Part shown: positions 32,224 through 43,729 of the stretch, in pieces
How positions within the stretch are numbered: position 1 is the first letter of the stretch
Layout of the letters: every line of letters begins with the position of its first letter
Assembly (NCBI GenBank): GCA_002261195.1
Contig: MVBO01000125.1
Location: 1-44,515 of the forward strand
DNA: 44,515 bases
DNA from: Bifiguratus adelaidae
Taxonomy: Eukaryota; Mucoromycota; Endogonomycetes; Endogonales
Reading direction: 5' to 3'
Notes under the pieces: generated by a model
Seen by the model: only the letters and a program-made list of their open reading frames with translations
Told to the model about the DNA's origin: nothing
The model's database searches: none
Position numbers and translations under genes: made by a program

Positions 32224-34379
32224 TAGGTGATCGCGTCTATTCTATAAAACAGACAGGCATTTGTGGAAGATCCATCCCAGCCCCTATTTCCAGACGTCGA
32301 GATCATGTATCGACAAGTCGGATCTACAACTGTGAAGGCAAAAAACAACGTTAGGATGCGACGCAAACGAAGGCAAGAGCAAAGAACATACGCAATTGAG
32401 AAACGTTGCCGCCGGTGTGACCAGGAATGATGGTGAATGGTACGTTCCATGAGCCCTTTTGGGGCTTGGAAACGAATTCATCGGCCCCCTCAGCCGGTAT
32501 CGTGAAGCTCGTTTCCTGTGACAGATCCCATAACCGCACATTATCATTGGAGGCACTTTCGGACGGTTAGAATTTTCACCTCATTAGCTCGATCACCGAC
32601 TTACCAGATCAAATGTTTTCTGTTGGGTAGCGCCAGCACTTGACTTACTGCCCCCGAACTAGCTGGCATTCGAAACGACCGCGTATGTTTCTCCTGGCTA
32701 AAATCGTATTCATCCACTGCATGCTGTGTCAGTATCGAGGTTTTGTGTCCGTCTGCATGTCGACTCATGACACATACCAGTTCCACTCCTACGTCCCGCG
32801 TATATCATGCGCCCATCAGGACTCCAACAGGCCTAAACAAGCGGTCAAATGAACAAATGTAGATAGCGAAGAGCTGAACAATTACCGAAAGACACCAAGG
32901 GGGAGTCTTGTATGGTATAGGCATTCTTCGAACGGGCCTTTCTGGCTGCCGTTTATCCCATACAAGGCAAGCACCGTCAACACTCGATGTGAGCATGATA
33001 TCCGTGCCATTGAATGCATCAGTCGAGGATTCTGTATTGTTCGCTTGGTGATCTACTTCTATAAGACCTGCCTCATCTTTCTCCACACCGTATGCCTTGA
33101 CTGGCATGGTTGTGCTCGTTGCTGTCTCCGTCTCCTCATCCGAGTCGTAATCCGTTTGGTCATTTGTAAGAGGCTTTTTTGACCCATTTGTGCTGGCAGG
33201 TGTTTTGGGGGGTATGATGTGTCGTGGTTGAAAAGATATGGAAGAAAGCTGGGAGCTGTGACCAAGAAATTCTTGTACTTCTGCCCCTGTATTGAGATCC
33301 CATTGCTATAGTTCCCTTGTCAGTTCGGCTCAAGAATGAGAATACTTTGACACAAACCAGCAGACGCTTGTCCCAGGAACCGCTGATGAATGACGACTCA
33401 TCAGGAAATATTTTGAGAATCGAAACTGGTGCTGTATGTTTTCGGAATACGTGATGACATTTGCCTTCATCGTGACGAACTGTGACAAGGTTCACATTGC
33501 CACTCTACAGACGATGTAAGCCTGATGAAACGCCAGACGGTAACGCGTCTATACCTCCATGCCACTCAAGGCCCACAAAGCGTCTGATTGTACTGCCAAA
33601 CTGAAAACTGGAGATAATTTTGTTTCTGGGGAAGATGCACGCTCCTCTATCGGCTTCCCATCCGATTGCGAGCTCGGTGTCGCAGGCACTGATGCTCCTT
33701 GGGAATGAATAAAAGCACAAAGATCTGATGTAGAAGCCTACCTTGCTGTTCCTCATTATCCCACCATGAAGATAGTACTCCGGCCTAGCAATTGCATCAG
33801 TCGATAGCCTTTTGATTGAAAAGAGAAAAGCAACAAGCCCCTTACTTTTGTAATACTTTCAAGTAGTGCGTGTCGCTGCGCAAGCGTAAGCATTTGCTTC
33901 CCATTCATAGTGTCGAAGAAATCCCATTTCCGAACGTATCCGTCTTCGCAGCCTGTAAATATCCATCGAAAACAAGGAGTGGCTGCCAGTGCATATACAT
34001 GTCCCGGATGTATAGCGTTTGCCTGCTTGTCGTTAGCCTGATTTTCTAATAAACGCGCAATATCGATAAGTGTCTCACTTACTACAGGCACTATCGCGTA
34101 TGTCCGGCACTCTCTCGCGGCCTGCTGTACGCTGAGGTCAATAATACGTTGTGTAGAGTCTTGTAACGAGTCTGTATAGTTTGAACGATATGTCGAGGCG
34201 CGATTTGCTACGTGCGCTGACGCGATAGTCTCTGCACAGTTTCTCAGCGATCAAATGAGCAACGCATGCAGCCAGTTTTTTTTACCTTCAGTCTCTTCTT
34301 CCACGTCCGACGTTTGGTCCTGCTGGGACTGGATGTCCTCAACATTATCAAGATCGTCGTCTTCCTCAGCTGAGGACAT
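32223..34379 (-). CDS. SPT8: SAGA complex subunit Spt8 (WD40 repeat protein)
   Basis: The protein starts MSSAEEDDDLDNVEDIQSQQ, a short acidic N-terminus usual for Spt8. DSTQRIIDLSVQQAARECRTY follows, then WD40 repeats: VYALAATPCFRWIFTGCEDG, YVRKWDFFDTMNG, HTAPVSILKIFPDESSFISG, DIMLTSSVDGACLVWDKR and LWDLSQETSFTIP. The end (VDPTCRYMISTSGNRGWDGS) matches the Spt8 C-terminus. Spt8 links SAGA to TBP. About nine introns occur. One (34023-34082, 60 nt) has GTAAGT, GGCTAAC and CAG signals but no in-frame stop; removing it joins IVPV to ANAIHPGH. The TAA stop is at 32223-32225. The ATG lies only 9 bp from the nearest candidate ATG of the divergent REX1-B gene. Confidence 0.9.
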
Positions 34380-34388
34380 TTCTCGTTA

Positions 34389-35079
34389 ATGTCGACTTTG
34401 CGCTCAGCAAATGTTCGAGTCTCTCGACGTCAGCCGTCACAAATCTTTATGTTTGTTGCTTCCCAGCTAAGGACAGTCTTCAGACAGCAAGAGACGCGCG
34501 TGGCGCTCTACTCTGAGTTTGAGCAGTAAGTTCGGATGCCTGAACAAGCGTCGTCGTTAAGCCTCTCTGTTTCTTTAGGGCTTATCAGGATTATGGTGAA
34601 GGAAAATGCGATCCGAGTCAATATCAGTCCATATGTGTTATAGTCACTCAAGGTTTCCAAGAAGCATCAGCCAGTATCCAGGAAGCCGAGCAGGGTCTGA
34701 GGGATGCTGGTCGGGAAGACATTGCGCGTGATATCAGACATCTGCAGGAACTTGAGAAGCAGAAATTGTTCAAGGTACGTATGACGACTATCGTTGCAGC
34801 CCGCAGATCATAGTGGCTGAGTTTGCCAAGTAGACTGTACGCATTCAAATGCTAGAAATCGAGTCCGCCGAGCAGGAAAAAGACTTTACCGAGGAGATTA
34901 GAGCACTGAAAGAGAGGTACTGTAGGGCAAAGCCAACCATGCATGTCTAACTGTAGTTTAGCCTGCCATCTCTACGTGATGAGATTAATGAAGCATTGAG
35001 AACAATGCGGGAAGAGTACAGTGATCTTCTCCTCGATCAAGGCGTACCTTCGAACTCACAATCACAAGAAATGAATTAA
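34389..35079 (+). CDS. REX1-B domain protein
   Basis: Exons 34389 (or 34449)-34525, 34579-34774, 34834-34916 and 34962-35079 give 177 or 157 residues. The helical REX1-B pattern is visible: LRTVFRQQETRVALYSEFEQ, AYQDYGEGKCDPSQYQ, then GFQEASASIQEAEQGLRDAG, RHLQELEKQKLFKTVRIQML and EINEALRTMREEYSDLL. The domain is named after Chlamydomonas REX1-B, needed for excision repair, and occurs in human REX1BD; its biochemical role is not settled. The upstream ATG is 9 bp from the SPT8 ATG, leaving no room for separate core promoters. The ATG at 34449 (MFVASQLRTVF) starts at the domain and is the more likely one. Confidence 0.78.
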
Positions 35080-35404
35080 ATCGGGTGCAATGCTACGGAC
35101 CAAGATTTGGCGTGCTGAGCGTGTAGTGCGCATGCACATCCGAAAAGCGTGCGCAAATGTCGCAAGGGTTCAAAATTTGAGGCTTGACACCGTATATTGC
35201 CAAAATTGTACACCTTGCGGGCCGATCTCTCTTGTATATATGCTATATGGGACACCCCCTGAATAGACAGCAATACATAACTTTTCTCAAGGTGTGGCCT
35301 CATCATTGCAGACATCAACACCGGCTTTCCACGAGGACTCCAAGCCGTTCTTCACAGAGGTTGAGCGTCAAGGGTCTGACACCTCAAGCAAGGACCAATT
35401 TCTG
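35080..35404. other. Short intergenic region with a TATA-like element
   Basis: Between the REX1-B stop and the first ATG of the next gene. TATATATG near 35232 could be a TATA box, with the ATG at 35405 about 170 bp downstream. The frame of the next gene is open back to 35294, and an acceptor (TCATTGCAG before 35312) could bring in an upstream exon, so part of this stretch may be coding or intronic. Confidence 0.4.
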
Positions 35405-36239
35405 ATGCAGGATGCGGAAGGAGGACGGACGGAGGTCGTCGAGCAAAGCAAAGGGTTCAGCTTGTTAAAGGCGTACGGCAAGCTAGGGATATCGTTGGCC
35501 ATCAACATTGGTCTTCCTATTGCGATATACTATATCCTGAAACCATATTTGGCTCCTATCTGGGCTCTGCTCATCTCTGGAGTTCCGCCTATCCTTATGG
35601 TTATCTTCACTGTAAGTGTTCCCACCTTATCATTGACTCAGTGGACTTTACTTACCAGCGTTCTAGTTAATCAGAACCAAAAAGATCGATGTCATTGGTG
35701 TCATTGCTATTGTTGCGTTCGTCCTTTCCGCAATACTAGCTCTGGTGGATGGAGATGCTCGCCTTCTATTGCTCAGAGACTCAGTCGTGACTTGTATCAT
35801 CGGTCTAATGTTTCTCCTCAGCATGATACCTGTTCGTCTTCGCAGTGTCCCATGGCAGAAGCGACCCGAATTCGGAGAATACGCCTTCGAGATGTGCCCC
35901 CTCGTGTTTTCGACTGGAAAGCAAATGTTCCCGGTGCCACCGATTGTACACCCAGACGGTCGGGAGGAACCAGCCATGGACTACTACTGGAGAAGCTTCG
36001 CCATTTTCCGCCGTAATTTGCGCATCGTAACAGCCATCTGGGGTTGCGGTCTAATCTCTGAATTCATCGTCAAGGTCATCCTAATTGAAGATCAAAGCGT
36101 CAGTCTCGACCAAATCATCCTCATTGGCAACATTCTGGTAGCCTGCATCGTCGTCATATCCTTCACCATCACCGTCCTCGTCTCACGCAGAAACATGAAG
36201 AATGTCAAGAGGGAGATGGAAGCCGCGAGAGCGCATTGA
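35405..36239 (+). CDS. VC0807-like multi-pass membrane protein, unknown function
   Basis: Two exons, 35405-35611 and 35667-36239, give at least 259 residues. Helices are LGISLAINIGLPIAIYYIL, PIWALLISGVPPILMVIF, IDVIGVIAIVAFVLSAILAL, SVVTCIIGLMFLLSMIPV, IVTAIWGCGLISEFIVKVIL and IILIGNILVACIVVISFTIT. The second and third enclose the characteristic PP pair, and DGDARLLLLRDS precedes the fourth. This resembles the VC0807 family, present in bacteria and fungi with no established role. The ATG at 35405 is the first in frame, but upstream codons in the same frame (TSTPAFHEDSKPFFTEVERQ) look coding, so a further first exon is possible. Confidence 0.75.
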
Positions 36240-36325
36240 TATGTGTGCTATCCATGCCTTTACTGTATACCACAACCCAGCAACTAGTCCCCAGCTATAT
36301 TGCCATGTAACCCCTAGAATGTATA

Positions 36326-36580
36326 TTACAAGATTTGGTAGAAGTCACAACTATAACATATCCTTGCGCGTTCTCTATCGCATCGTAACACAGTGTCCTT
36401 GGCACATTGAGGACATTTTTGAACCCAGGTACTTTCCTGCAGGCAAAGGAAACATTGTGGAGGGAATTCGGGTAATGCCTGGTCTTTGACTAGCTTTGAG
36501 CTTGCCAAGATGTTTGAAAAGCAACTGTGAATCTTGGAAGAGCATTGGCTTTGAACTATCATAGTGCCAGAAGAGATCAT
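36326..36580 (-). CDS. Candidate small Cys-rich (zinc-ribbon-like) protein
   Basis: An ATG-initiated single exon of 84 residues. The C-terminal half has three C-x2-C pairs (CFLC, CPQC, CYSC) plus a lone Cys (RCDRE), spaced as in small zinc-binding knuckles: PPQCFLCLQESTWVQKCPQC, then VLRCDRERARICYSC. The N-terminal 45 residues are Ser-rich with two more Cys. A TATA box (TATAAATAA, minus strand) lies about 60 bp upstream of the ATG. The stop converges on the preceding gene with an 86-bp gap. Without this gene, 1.5 kb between two convergent genes would be empty. I recognise no family, and chance clustering of Cys codons cannot be excluded. Confidence 0.42.
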   Translation of the reverse strand: MISSGTMIVQSQCSSKIHSCFSNILASSKLVKDQALPEFPPQCFLCLQESTWVQKCPQCAKDTVLRCDRERARICYSCDFYQIL

Positions 36581-36638
36581 GTAGTACAATTTGTGATTCG
36601 GTCAACGGACGGTCAATTTGTGTGTTGATCCCCACTCT

Positions 36639-36647
36639 TTATTTATA
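36639..36647 (-). promoter_or_regulatory. TATA box (TATAAATAA) upstream of the Cys-rich small gene
   Basis: On the minus strand TATAAATAA stands about 60 bp before the ATG at 36580, a normal distance for a TATA-containing fungal promoter with a 30-bp leader. The DNA just upstream is GC-rich (CGAGGGCG), so the element stands out. Confidence 0.45.
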
Positions 36648-37758
36648 CGCCCTCGGGTCAATGTGGGGAGTATGATAGGACACTTTTGGGATGTTGTCAA
36701 TAAGCCCCTGTGCCCCGGCTTTTCCGCGTTATGCTATTGTCTCAGATGAACGCTGTATAGCGCCACTACATACAGCGAAATTACCCCATTTGGTGATGTT
36801 CAATCACACACATGTGGAAACACTTTATGCGCGTGGCAAACCAATGCCACTGATCTCACGGCGGCGAAATGTTCGGTAATCCTCCGCACAGGCCCTCGGC
36901 TAACCGGGTTGACGGACAGGTCCGTGTCGATGTGAAACGATGTTTTTCCTAGCCCATTGTACATTGTAGATTTTGATTTGCTGAATTTGCGACCTTTCGA
37001 GTCCGATGAAAGCCCAGTTCGGACATCCCCTCACCGTTCGAAGACCCAACTGTGAAAAAGAGAGTTTTCTCGATTCCTGGAACACCAAGGTGGTGTATTT
37101 GCGTGCTAAGCACATTAGGCAAACGTCCTCGGTATTTACTTACCCAAGGGGATTGCTTATGTTTCATTCCAAAATCGAGGGACGGGGAAGCACTAGTTTC
37201 AGGTCAAGGGGAACGGTAATTTGGCTGCGAATACCCAGGTACCGTCAGTCTGCGTTGGCATCCGGTGTGCCGGTAATTAAAACATGGAATCCTGTCGTGG
37301 AACAGGAGATCACAAAATCACGCGATTGGCGGTAGCCATAATCGCGCACCACCTTACATCAATGTGTTTAGCAGGTGGGCTTTCAAGGTGTTTTCTGTGA
37401 TCGCGATCATAGAGTACTTCGCATGAATGGATCGCAAATGCACCGTAGAGACGTGACATCACAGACCAACATCACGAAGGTAAACTAGGCTCCACAGTAG
37501 CTCATTTGCTAGGTATCAGCCCATGAACTTTTGTTTGAATCTTTTGCTGCGCGGACTTCCATTCTATTCTCTGGAATCCTGAATTTGCACATAGCTGGGG
37601 ACTTCGACTGCCTTTGACGAGGCGTGATCGCGGGGATCAAGCTCAATGGTCTGTATCCGTAAAGAATGTAACTATACACGCGTCTATTATAATATAATAC
37701 AATGTCCTGTATCGTGAGCGGCGAGCCGTTGCTTCAATTCACTAGTCCACATGCTGAT
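36648..37758. other. Non-coding region with several STRE-like motifs
   Basis: About 1.1 kb with no supported gene, between the candidate small gene's TATA box and the GPCR stop. It contains four AGGGG/CCCCT cores: 36705-36709, 37027-37031, 37147-37151 and 37207-37211. AGGGG is the binding core of Msn2/Msn4 factors, and an Msn2-like factor is encoded in this window. About one or two would be expected by chance in 600 bp, so enrichment is mild. An AT-rich run (TATTATAATATAATAC) near 37685 lies close to the GPCR 3' end and may belong to its terminator or 3' UTR. Confidence 0.4.
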
Positions 37759-40204
37759 TTAAAATTCAATGGATCGGGGCCACCGCGCTTTTTCCAGTTC
37801 CTGGTCCTCAGAAGGCATTTGCGCCAGGATATGCTGAGGAAATCTTGGTAACGACCGATCGCTTCCGACATCCGACAACCTACGTGAAGTACGACCAGAT
37901 ACGCTTTCTTCAACGTGTACACTTAAAAATTGTGGATTGAAAGAGTTGTGTACATGAATAGTGGGCAATTGAGGAGATGGTAGAAACGGTTGACTAAGCT
38001 TGTAGACAGCTCGATCATAGCTGCCTTCGCGTCCAGATTTCTGGAGACTGTCACGGACAGATGCCCTTTCAGGCAAGAGTAATGATTGATCAGATTGAAC
38101 GGATGCGCTATTGTCTCCAAAGGTGCCGCGCCGATGAACACCATGCAGCCCAGTGGAATGCGTCCCGGAAGAAGCGATACTGCAGCTAGAGTCTTGACTA
38201 GACGCGTTGCTGTTGTTGGGCACGTCATGTTCACCCGTAACTGGGTCGTCGATGAATTGAATAGTCCACGCTTGCGGCGGAAGAGGTGGTAGCGGCAACC
38301 CAGGGGGTGGTTTTTCGTTGGGGAGTTGTTTTGCGTCCAGCGGCCAATGTGCATGCCGCTTAAGACTTTGATGTCGCCTGAGCTTCTGACCGTCGGACTC
38401 GCTGGAAGACCTTTGCGGACGATCTTGCGTCTTGGGACCTTGTACAACCTCTGAACTCGGGCGCTCGCGCTCCTTGGAACGGCCACATAACTTTGCTAGC
38501 GGATCTTCCTCGTCATCTGACATTGGCGAAGATGTTTCCAGCTCACACGGCAATTGAAACATTTTCGGTATAACCATCCCGTGGAGATGCTCATGGAGGC
38601 GCCCAAGTGCCTTGGAATTCGACTCTGCAATGAGGACAGCTTGTTCTGTCACTTCCTGGCCACCGGTATTTGTCTTGGCAACAATTTGATAGGTATTGGA
38701 TAGGATCGTCGCATCATTGGACAAGGTCCCATCCGCCTCCTGATATGGGACATTGGACCCTTTTTTGACGTCGCCATAGGCGGCTGGCGGATGATATCGT
38801 ATCCCTAGGATCCAGTGCAGCATCATTGCTAACCTGGGCAAAGGATAAGGCTCCTGAGATATAACTTCATGGTGACGGCTTTGATCGTAGACTGCTTGAG
38901 GCCGATTTTGCATATTGAGCCATAAATCGGGGGCAGGATCTGTGACCACATAGGTGCCTTCGTCGTCAGATCGCGAACACCTTCTGCGTACCCTCCATGG
39001 CTGCAGTTTTGTTTTGCCGCGGTTATTCTTTTCTTCTCGCCATTCAAATTCGTCAACATAAGTTCGTCTAAGGTCTTGATGAGCCTTACGGATCACCGTT
39101 TGAGTTTTCGGATCACGGAAGAAGAGAATGGCAATAAAGTAAGCTGTTTCACGCGAGCTAAGTATACTACTAACTAGAACATGTTGTTTGTACCAACCTT
39201 GTGAGCCACTCAGAGTCCAGTACAGTACATAGGCTGGCCATCGCGTACCTATGCGGGCGAAATTGTCGATCGAGCCGGCAATGACGAGCGCAAGGGATAT
39301 AATGAGATTGTAAGCTGGAAAAGATAGGGATCGGCGCACAATGCCTTGCAGGATCGCGTGACAATCATACGCGCATTGCGTGATATCAATCGCGTTTGAT
39401 GATGGACGTCTCACATCCTTTGATGCTTCATTAATTGCCCTTATCCTTGACGCGCGAACTTCCAGATATTGAGCGATTCTCGCCTTGTCTCTCCTGAGTT
39501 GTAATAGTACGCCACCAATGCAGAAAGCGGATATTGGTACCGAGATGATCACCCATAAATAGTAGACAAGCTAGCGAGAGATGCGCTCGTAAGCTATCAA
39601 AACCAGGTATTGGTATGAAATACGTACCCAATCGTCTACGTAACTCGCTTTGTCGATTAATGACTTCCCTCTCCTAGGCTGTGTCAAAAGCGACCTGAAC
39701 GACATAACCATCCGACACTTACCAACACAATTGCGAGATCACCGGTTCGCCGCGATTGTGTGTGAGGCAAAGCACAGAATAAGCGATAGGCACCAGGATT
39801 GAGACGATAATATAGCTGGCTTCAAGCAGTCTGGACCTTTGCCTTTGGAGAACAACGACAGTGAACAAATTGATGGATATAGCTGTCATAAAGTACACTG
39901 TGCTCAGGGTGCCCCACATGTACAGAATTATGGGAGCCGCACACTTTCCGTAACCTTTGCGAGCGAGGAAAACGATGGATGCACTTTGAGAGACTATTTG
40001 CGTTACTGTAGCGCAGCATAAGAGGCGATAACCCACTCTGTCTGATGATTCGCGATACCATTTGAACATGACAATAAATATGGCTAAACCCACCAGAAGC
40101 AGTACAAGTCCGACGGAAAGATAGGCTATGCCCAAGTCCGCGAGGATATTGTACGCCTCCTCACTGAGCCCGGACACCTGAGCGACCGTTAGCGGCTCAT
40201 CCAT
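37759..40204 (-). CDS. Seven-transmembrane G protein-coupled receptor, Git3/cAMP-receptor-like
   Basis: Exons 39723-40204, 39628-39673, 39194-39570 and 37759-39157 give 767 residues. Seven helices are visible: LSVGLVLLLVGLAIFIVMF; RLLCCATVTQIVSQSASIVF; TLSTVYFMTAISINLFTVVV; EASYIIVSILVPIAYSVLCL; LWVIISVPISAFCIGGVLL; AYNLIISLALVIAGSIDNFA; and a seventh, around SRETAYFIAILFF. After it come a basic RDPKTQTVIRKAHQDLRR and a cytosolic tail of about 450 residues, rich in Ser and Pro. This layout fits fungal nutrient or cAMP-receptor-like GPCRs acting through G-alpha and cAMP. The third intron is only 36 nt (39158-39193) and in frame; removing it gives SGSQGCSRETAYF at the start of helix 7. Ligand unknown. 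Confidence 0.82.
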
Positions 40205-40412
40205 CAGTCCTGAGGCCTAGGTTGCCATCCGGGGAAGGAACTGCGCAGATAAAGGTTTCTATAATGAAGGCAGCCGTGACTGTGCAAATTAATTGTCGAA
40301 GCGGCGTTACGCCCGGGACCGGCCCCGAGTTTGTCAGTTGCTGCTTATGGCAATCTAGATCTCGCACGCCAGCTCTCAGGTTTTATTTCATCGTCTACCG
40401 AGACCAAGATGA

Positions 40413-41457
<1,045 letters not shown>

Positions 41458-41904
41458 TTCAGCTGTCTCCTTGGCCGTTAAAAATTAGCAAGTCCTAATT
41501 AAGATGCACAACGCCATGCGGCGCGCAGTAGGAGACCTCCCGTTCATGCATCATCCTAATACATGAAATCATAGTTGGCTAGCTGTCCTTCTTGTGCAAG
41601 TGGAGCGTAAAGCGTTGATTCACTCTCTAACTGAAGATACTTGGCCACCCTCTCAACTCGTTGGGGTGAACTCGCTACACGTGGGCGAAGCCAATGCCGT
41701 AAAACGCGCAAAGTCTCGCGCCCAAGCTCTCTGCAAACACGTGACACAAACGCGAAAACCCAGAAAGGAAATCGACACGCACCCGCTCCCACCAGCGTCC
41801 CTTTTCTTCCCTCTTCCACCAAGCCATCACAGGGTCATAGTCAACCACGCAAAGAAGCGGCCATACCAATCTTGTAGGAGCAAGTTTGTGTCAACACTCC
41901 ACAC
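41458..41904. other. Divergent promoter between URA6 and DSN1
   Basis: These 447 bp separate the two start codons. Open frames across both strands here (for example 41594-41917) lack domain content and are rich in Pro/Arg/Thr as expected by chance in GC-rich DNA. There are CACGTG-like E-boxes (ACACGTGG near 41679 and ACACGTGA near 41738), but no TATA box that I can point to. Confidence 0.45.
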
Positions 41905-43593
41905 ATGCTTGTCATGAGACCTTTCGACTTTACATCTACATTATCACGGTCGACCAACATCAACCGCAAGGTAAGCGAGACGGATTCACTAGTCTTGTTG
42001 TGCTAACAAACTCTTGCAATCCATAGAAGAGAGATGCGGAGAGTAAGTAGAGAGGTTGAGAGTCAGCCTTAGCTGTCATTATGAGCGCGCGCCTTAAGCT
42101 GTTCCTCAACTCATTGTAGGTTTTGAACAAGATGACGGCTTCGTTTTCAAACGAATACGGCCACCAAACAAACAATCCGAAGTATTACCGACCCCTACAC
42201 CACCTACACCTGACCGCGTTACAAGGTCATCAAGCCAACGTTCGTCGCCCCGGATATCAAAAGGTCGTAGCTTACCGTCTCCAAAACCATCCCCTCCAGA
42301 CGAGTTGCGCAATTACACGAAAAGCCGGAAGAAGGCGCAAGCTAGTGCCTTGACCACGGATCCCGTTTCAAAAGGCAAAAGCAAAGCTGACATCCGCCCA
42401 CCATCAAACAACTTCTCTTTCCGAAAACCGACCGACACCGTCGTCGCCATTCCCGTTACCGAGACACCAATGATCCGACGAAATCAGGACTTTCGAAACG
42501 CCAAACGGCGCTCGAGTCTAGCCATGCGTGGTAAACGAGCCTCGTCCATTGGTAGTAAATTCATAGGTAAGCAGGCACACCAGTGAGCGTTGGGGAGCAG
42601 TGACTCAAGTGCTTTGTAGCCATGCCTCACAAGAGCATCTCGACCAAGGAATTCTTCCGACATATCTCCGCAGTTTTGCCTGACCCACTTCGCATGAAGC
42701 AGTTGCTGATATGGTGTGGTCGGAGGGCTATCGATAGCCAGCTCGCCGAAACCAAAGCCTTATCACGACCTGCTCGCCTAGGTAAGTCGAGTGTCCTATC
42801 GGCTCCTTTTCATCTGACATTCTCGCAGCAAAGCAAATCGAGGAGTCTGTTGTCAGTGATCTCTTACAGGGAAATTTATCGACATCGTGGTATCAGCGAT
42901 TGGTGAGGAATAGTTGGTGATGACGTTGCCATGCTCATGCTTCTTGCCCATGTAGGATGACAGCTCGATCGCTGATGCGGAAGAGCGAAAGCCACATCCG
43001 CAAAATGTAGCCAATCTCAAGAAACTCGAAGAATACGAAGCGACGCTCGAACGGTAAGCATTAACCCTACTATGGCTTTTGACTAAACACACGCAGGCTG
43101 CGTCGAGAAGCGGAAGCCTGGAAAACGGTAGTGACGACCTTCAATACATTTCACGCTAATGTCATGGACACCTGTCCCCCTGTTCCCGAAAAATACAATA
43201 CCGCTCCCGCTCCAGCCGTCTCTACACTCGACACGATCAACAAGGATGCCATTACGCTCACCGAGGACAATGTGGATCTGGACAGTCTGACGGAAGAAGA
43301 GCGCGCGTTCCTGCAAGAGTGTGACGAGCAGCCAGACAGCAAAGACGAATGGCTAGATGAAATTGTCAATGGGTTGGAAGTCAAGGTAAGACAGGTGGTG
43401 CTTTAGCGGCTAAACTGACAATTTCCAGGTGGATAAACTCTTTCATACCCTCTATACCGCCGACCAATTTGAACGCATCACCAAGGACTTTTGCGAGGAT
43501 CTATTTACCACTATTTTATCCGCGCAAAAGAACAAGTCGCGTGAGCAACTCCAACCCATGGATTTGTTGCGAGCGCTGGCCAAATCCAAATAG
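41905..43593 (+). CDS. DSN1: Kinetochore Mis12-complex subunit Dsn1 (Mis13)
   Basis: Eight exons (41905-41970, 42027-42042, 42120-42566, 42620-42781, 42829-42902, 42956-43053, 43097-43385, 43429-43593) give 438 residues. The second exon is only 16 nt. A Pro/Ser-rich, basic N-terminus leads to AKRRSSLAMRGKRASSIGSK, the conserved Dsn1 block holding the two Aurora-B sites that release autoinhibition and allow CENP-C/Mif2 binding. The Mis12-family core follows: EFFRHISAVLPDPLRMKQLL, IWCGRRAID, then helices NLKKLEEYEATLERLRREAE and the C-terminal LFHTLYTADQFERITKDFCE. Dsn1 binds inner kinetochore proteins and the Ndc80 complex. The ATG at 41905 has an in-frame alternative three codons on. Confidence 0.92.
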
Positions 43594-43729
43594 GTCGATG
43601 CTCACATGTCATGACCCTTTCATTGTACACTAGTGTTGGTGACGTGAATATATATCCATTTTCCCAATAGAGTGTAATGTACAAAATGATGATACAAAAA
43701 TCATGAGTGAGTCGTCATGTCTCTTGCTG

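Noticed and set aside
36375-36635. 86-codon minus-strand frame overlapping the Cys-rich candidate
   Set aside because: It starts only with a non-ATG codon and lacks the Cys pattern; the overlapping frame with ATG 36580 fits the TATA position better.
41594-41917. 107-codon plus-strand frame between URA6 and DSN1
   Set aside because: No supporting features; it crosses the DSN1 start region in another frame and is best explained by GC-rich promoter DNA.
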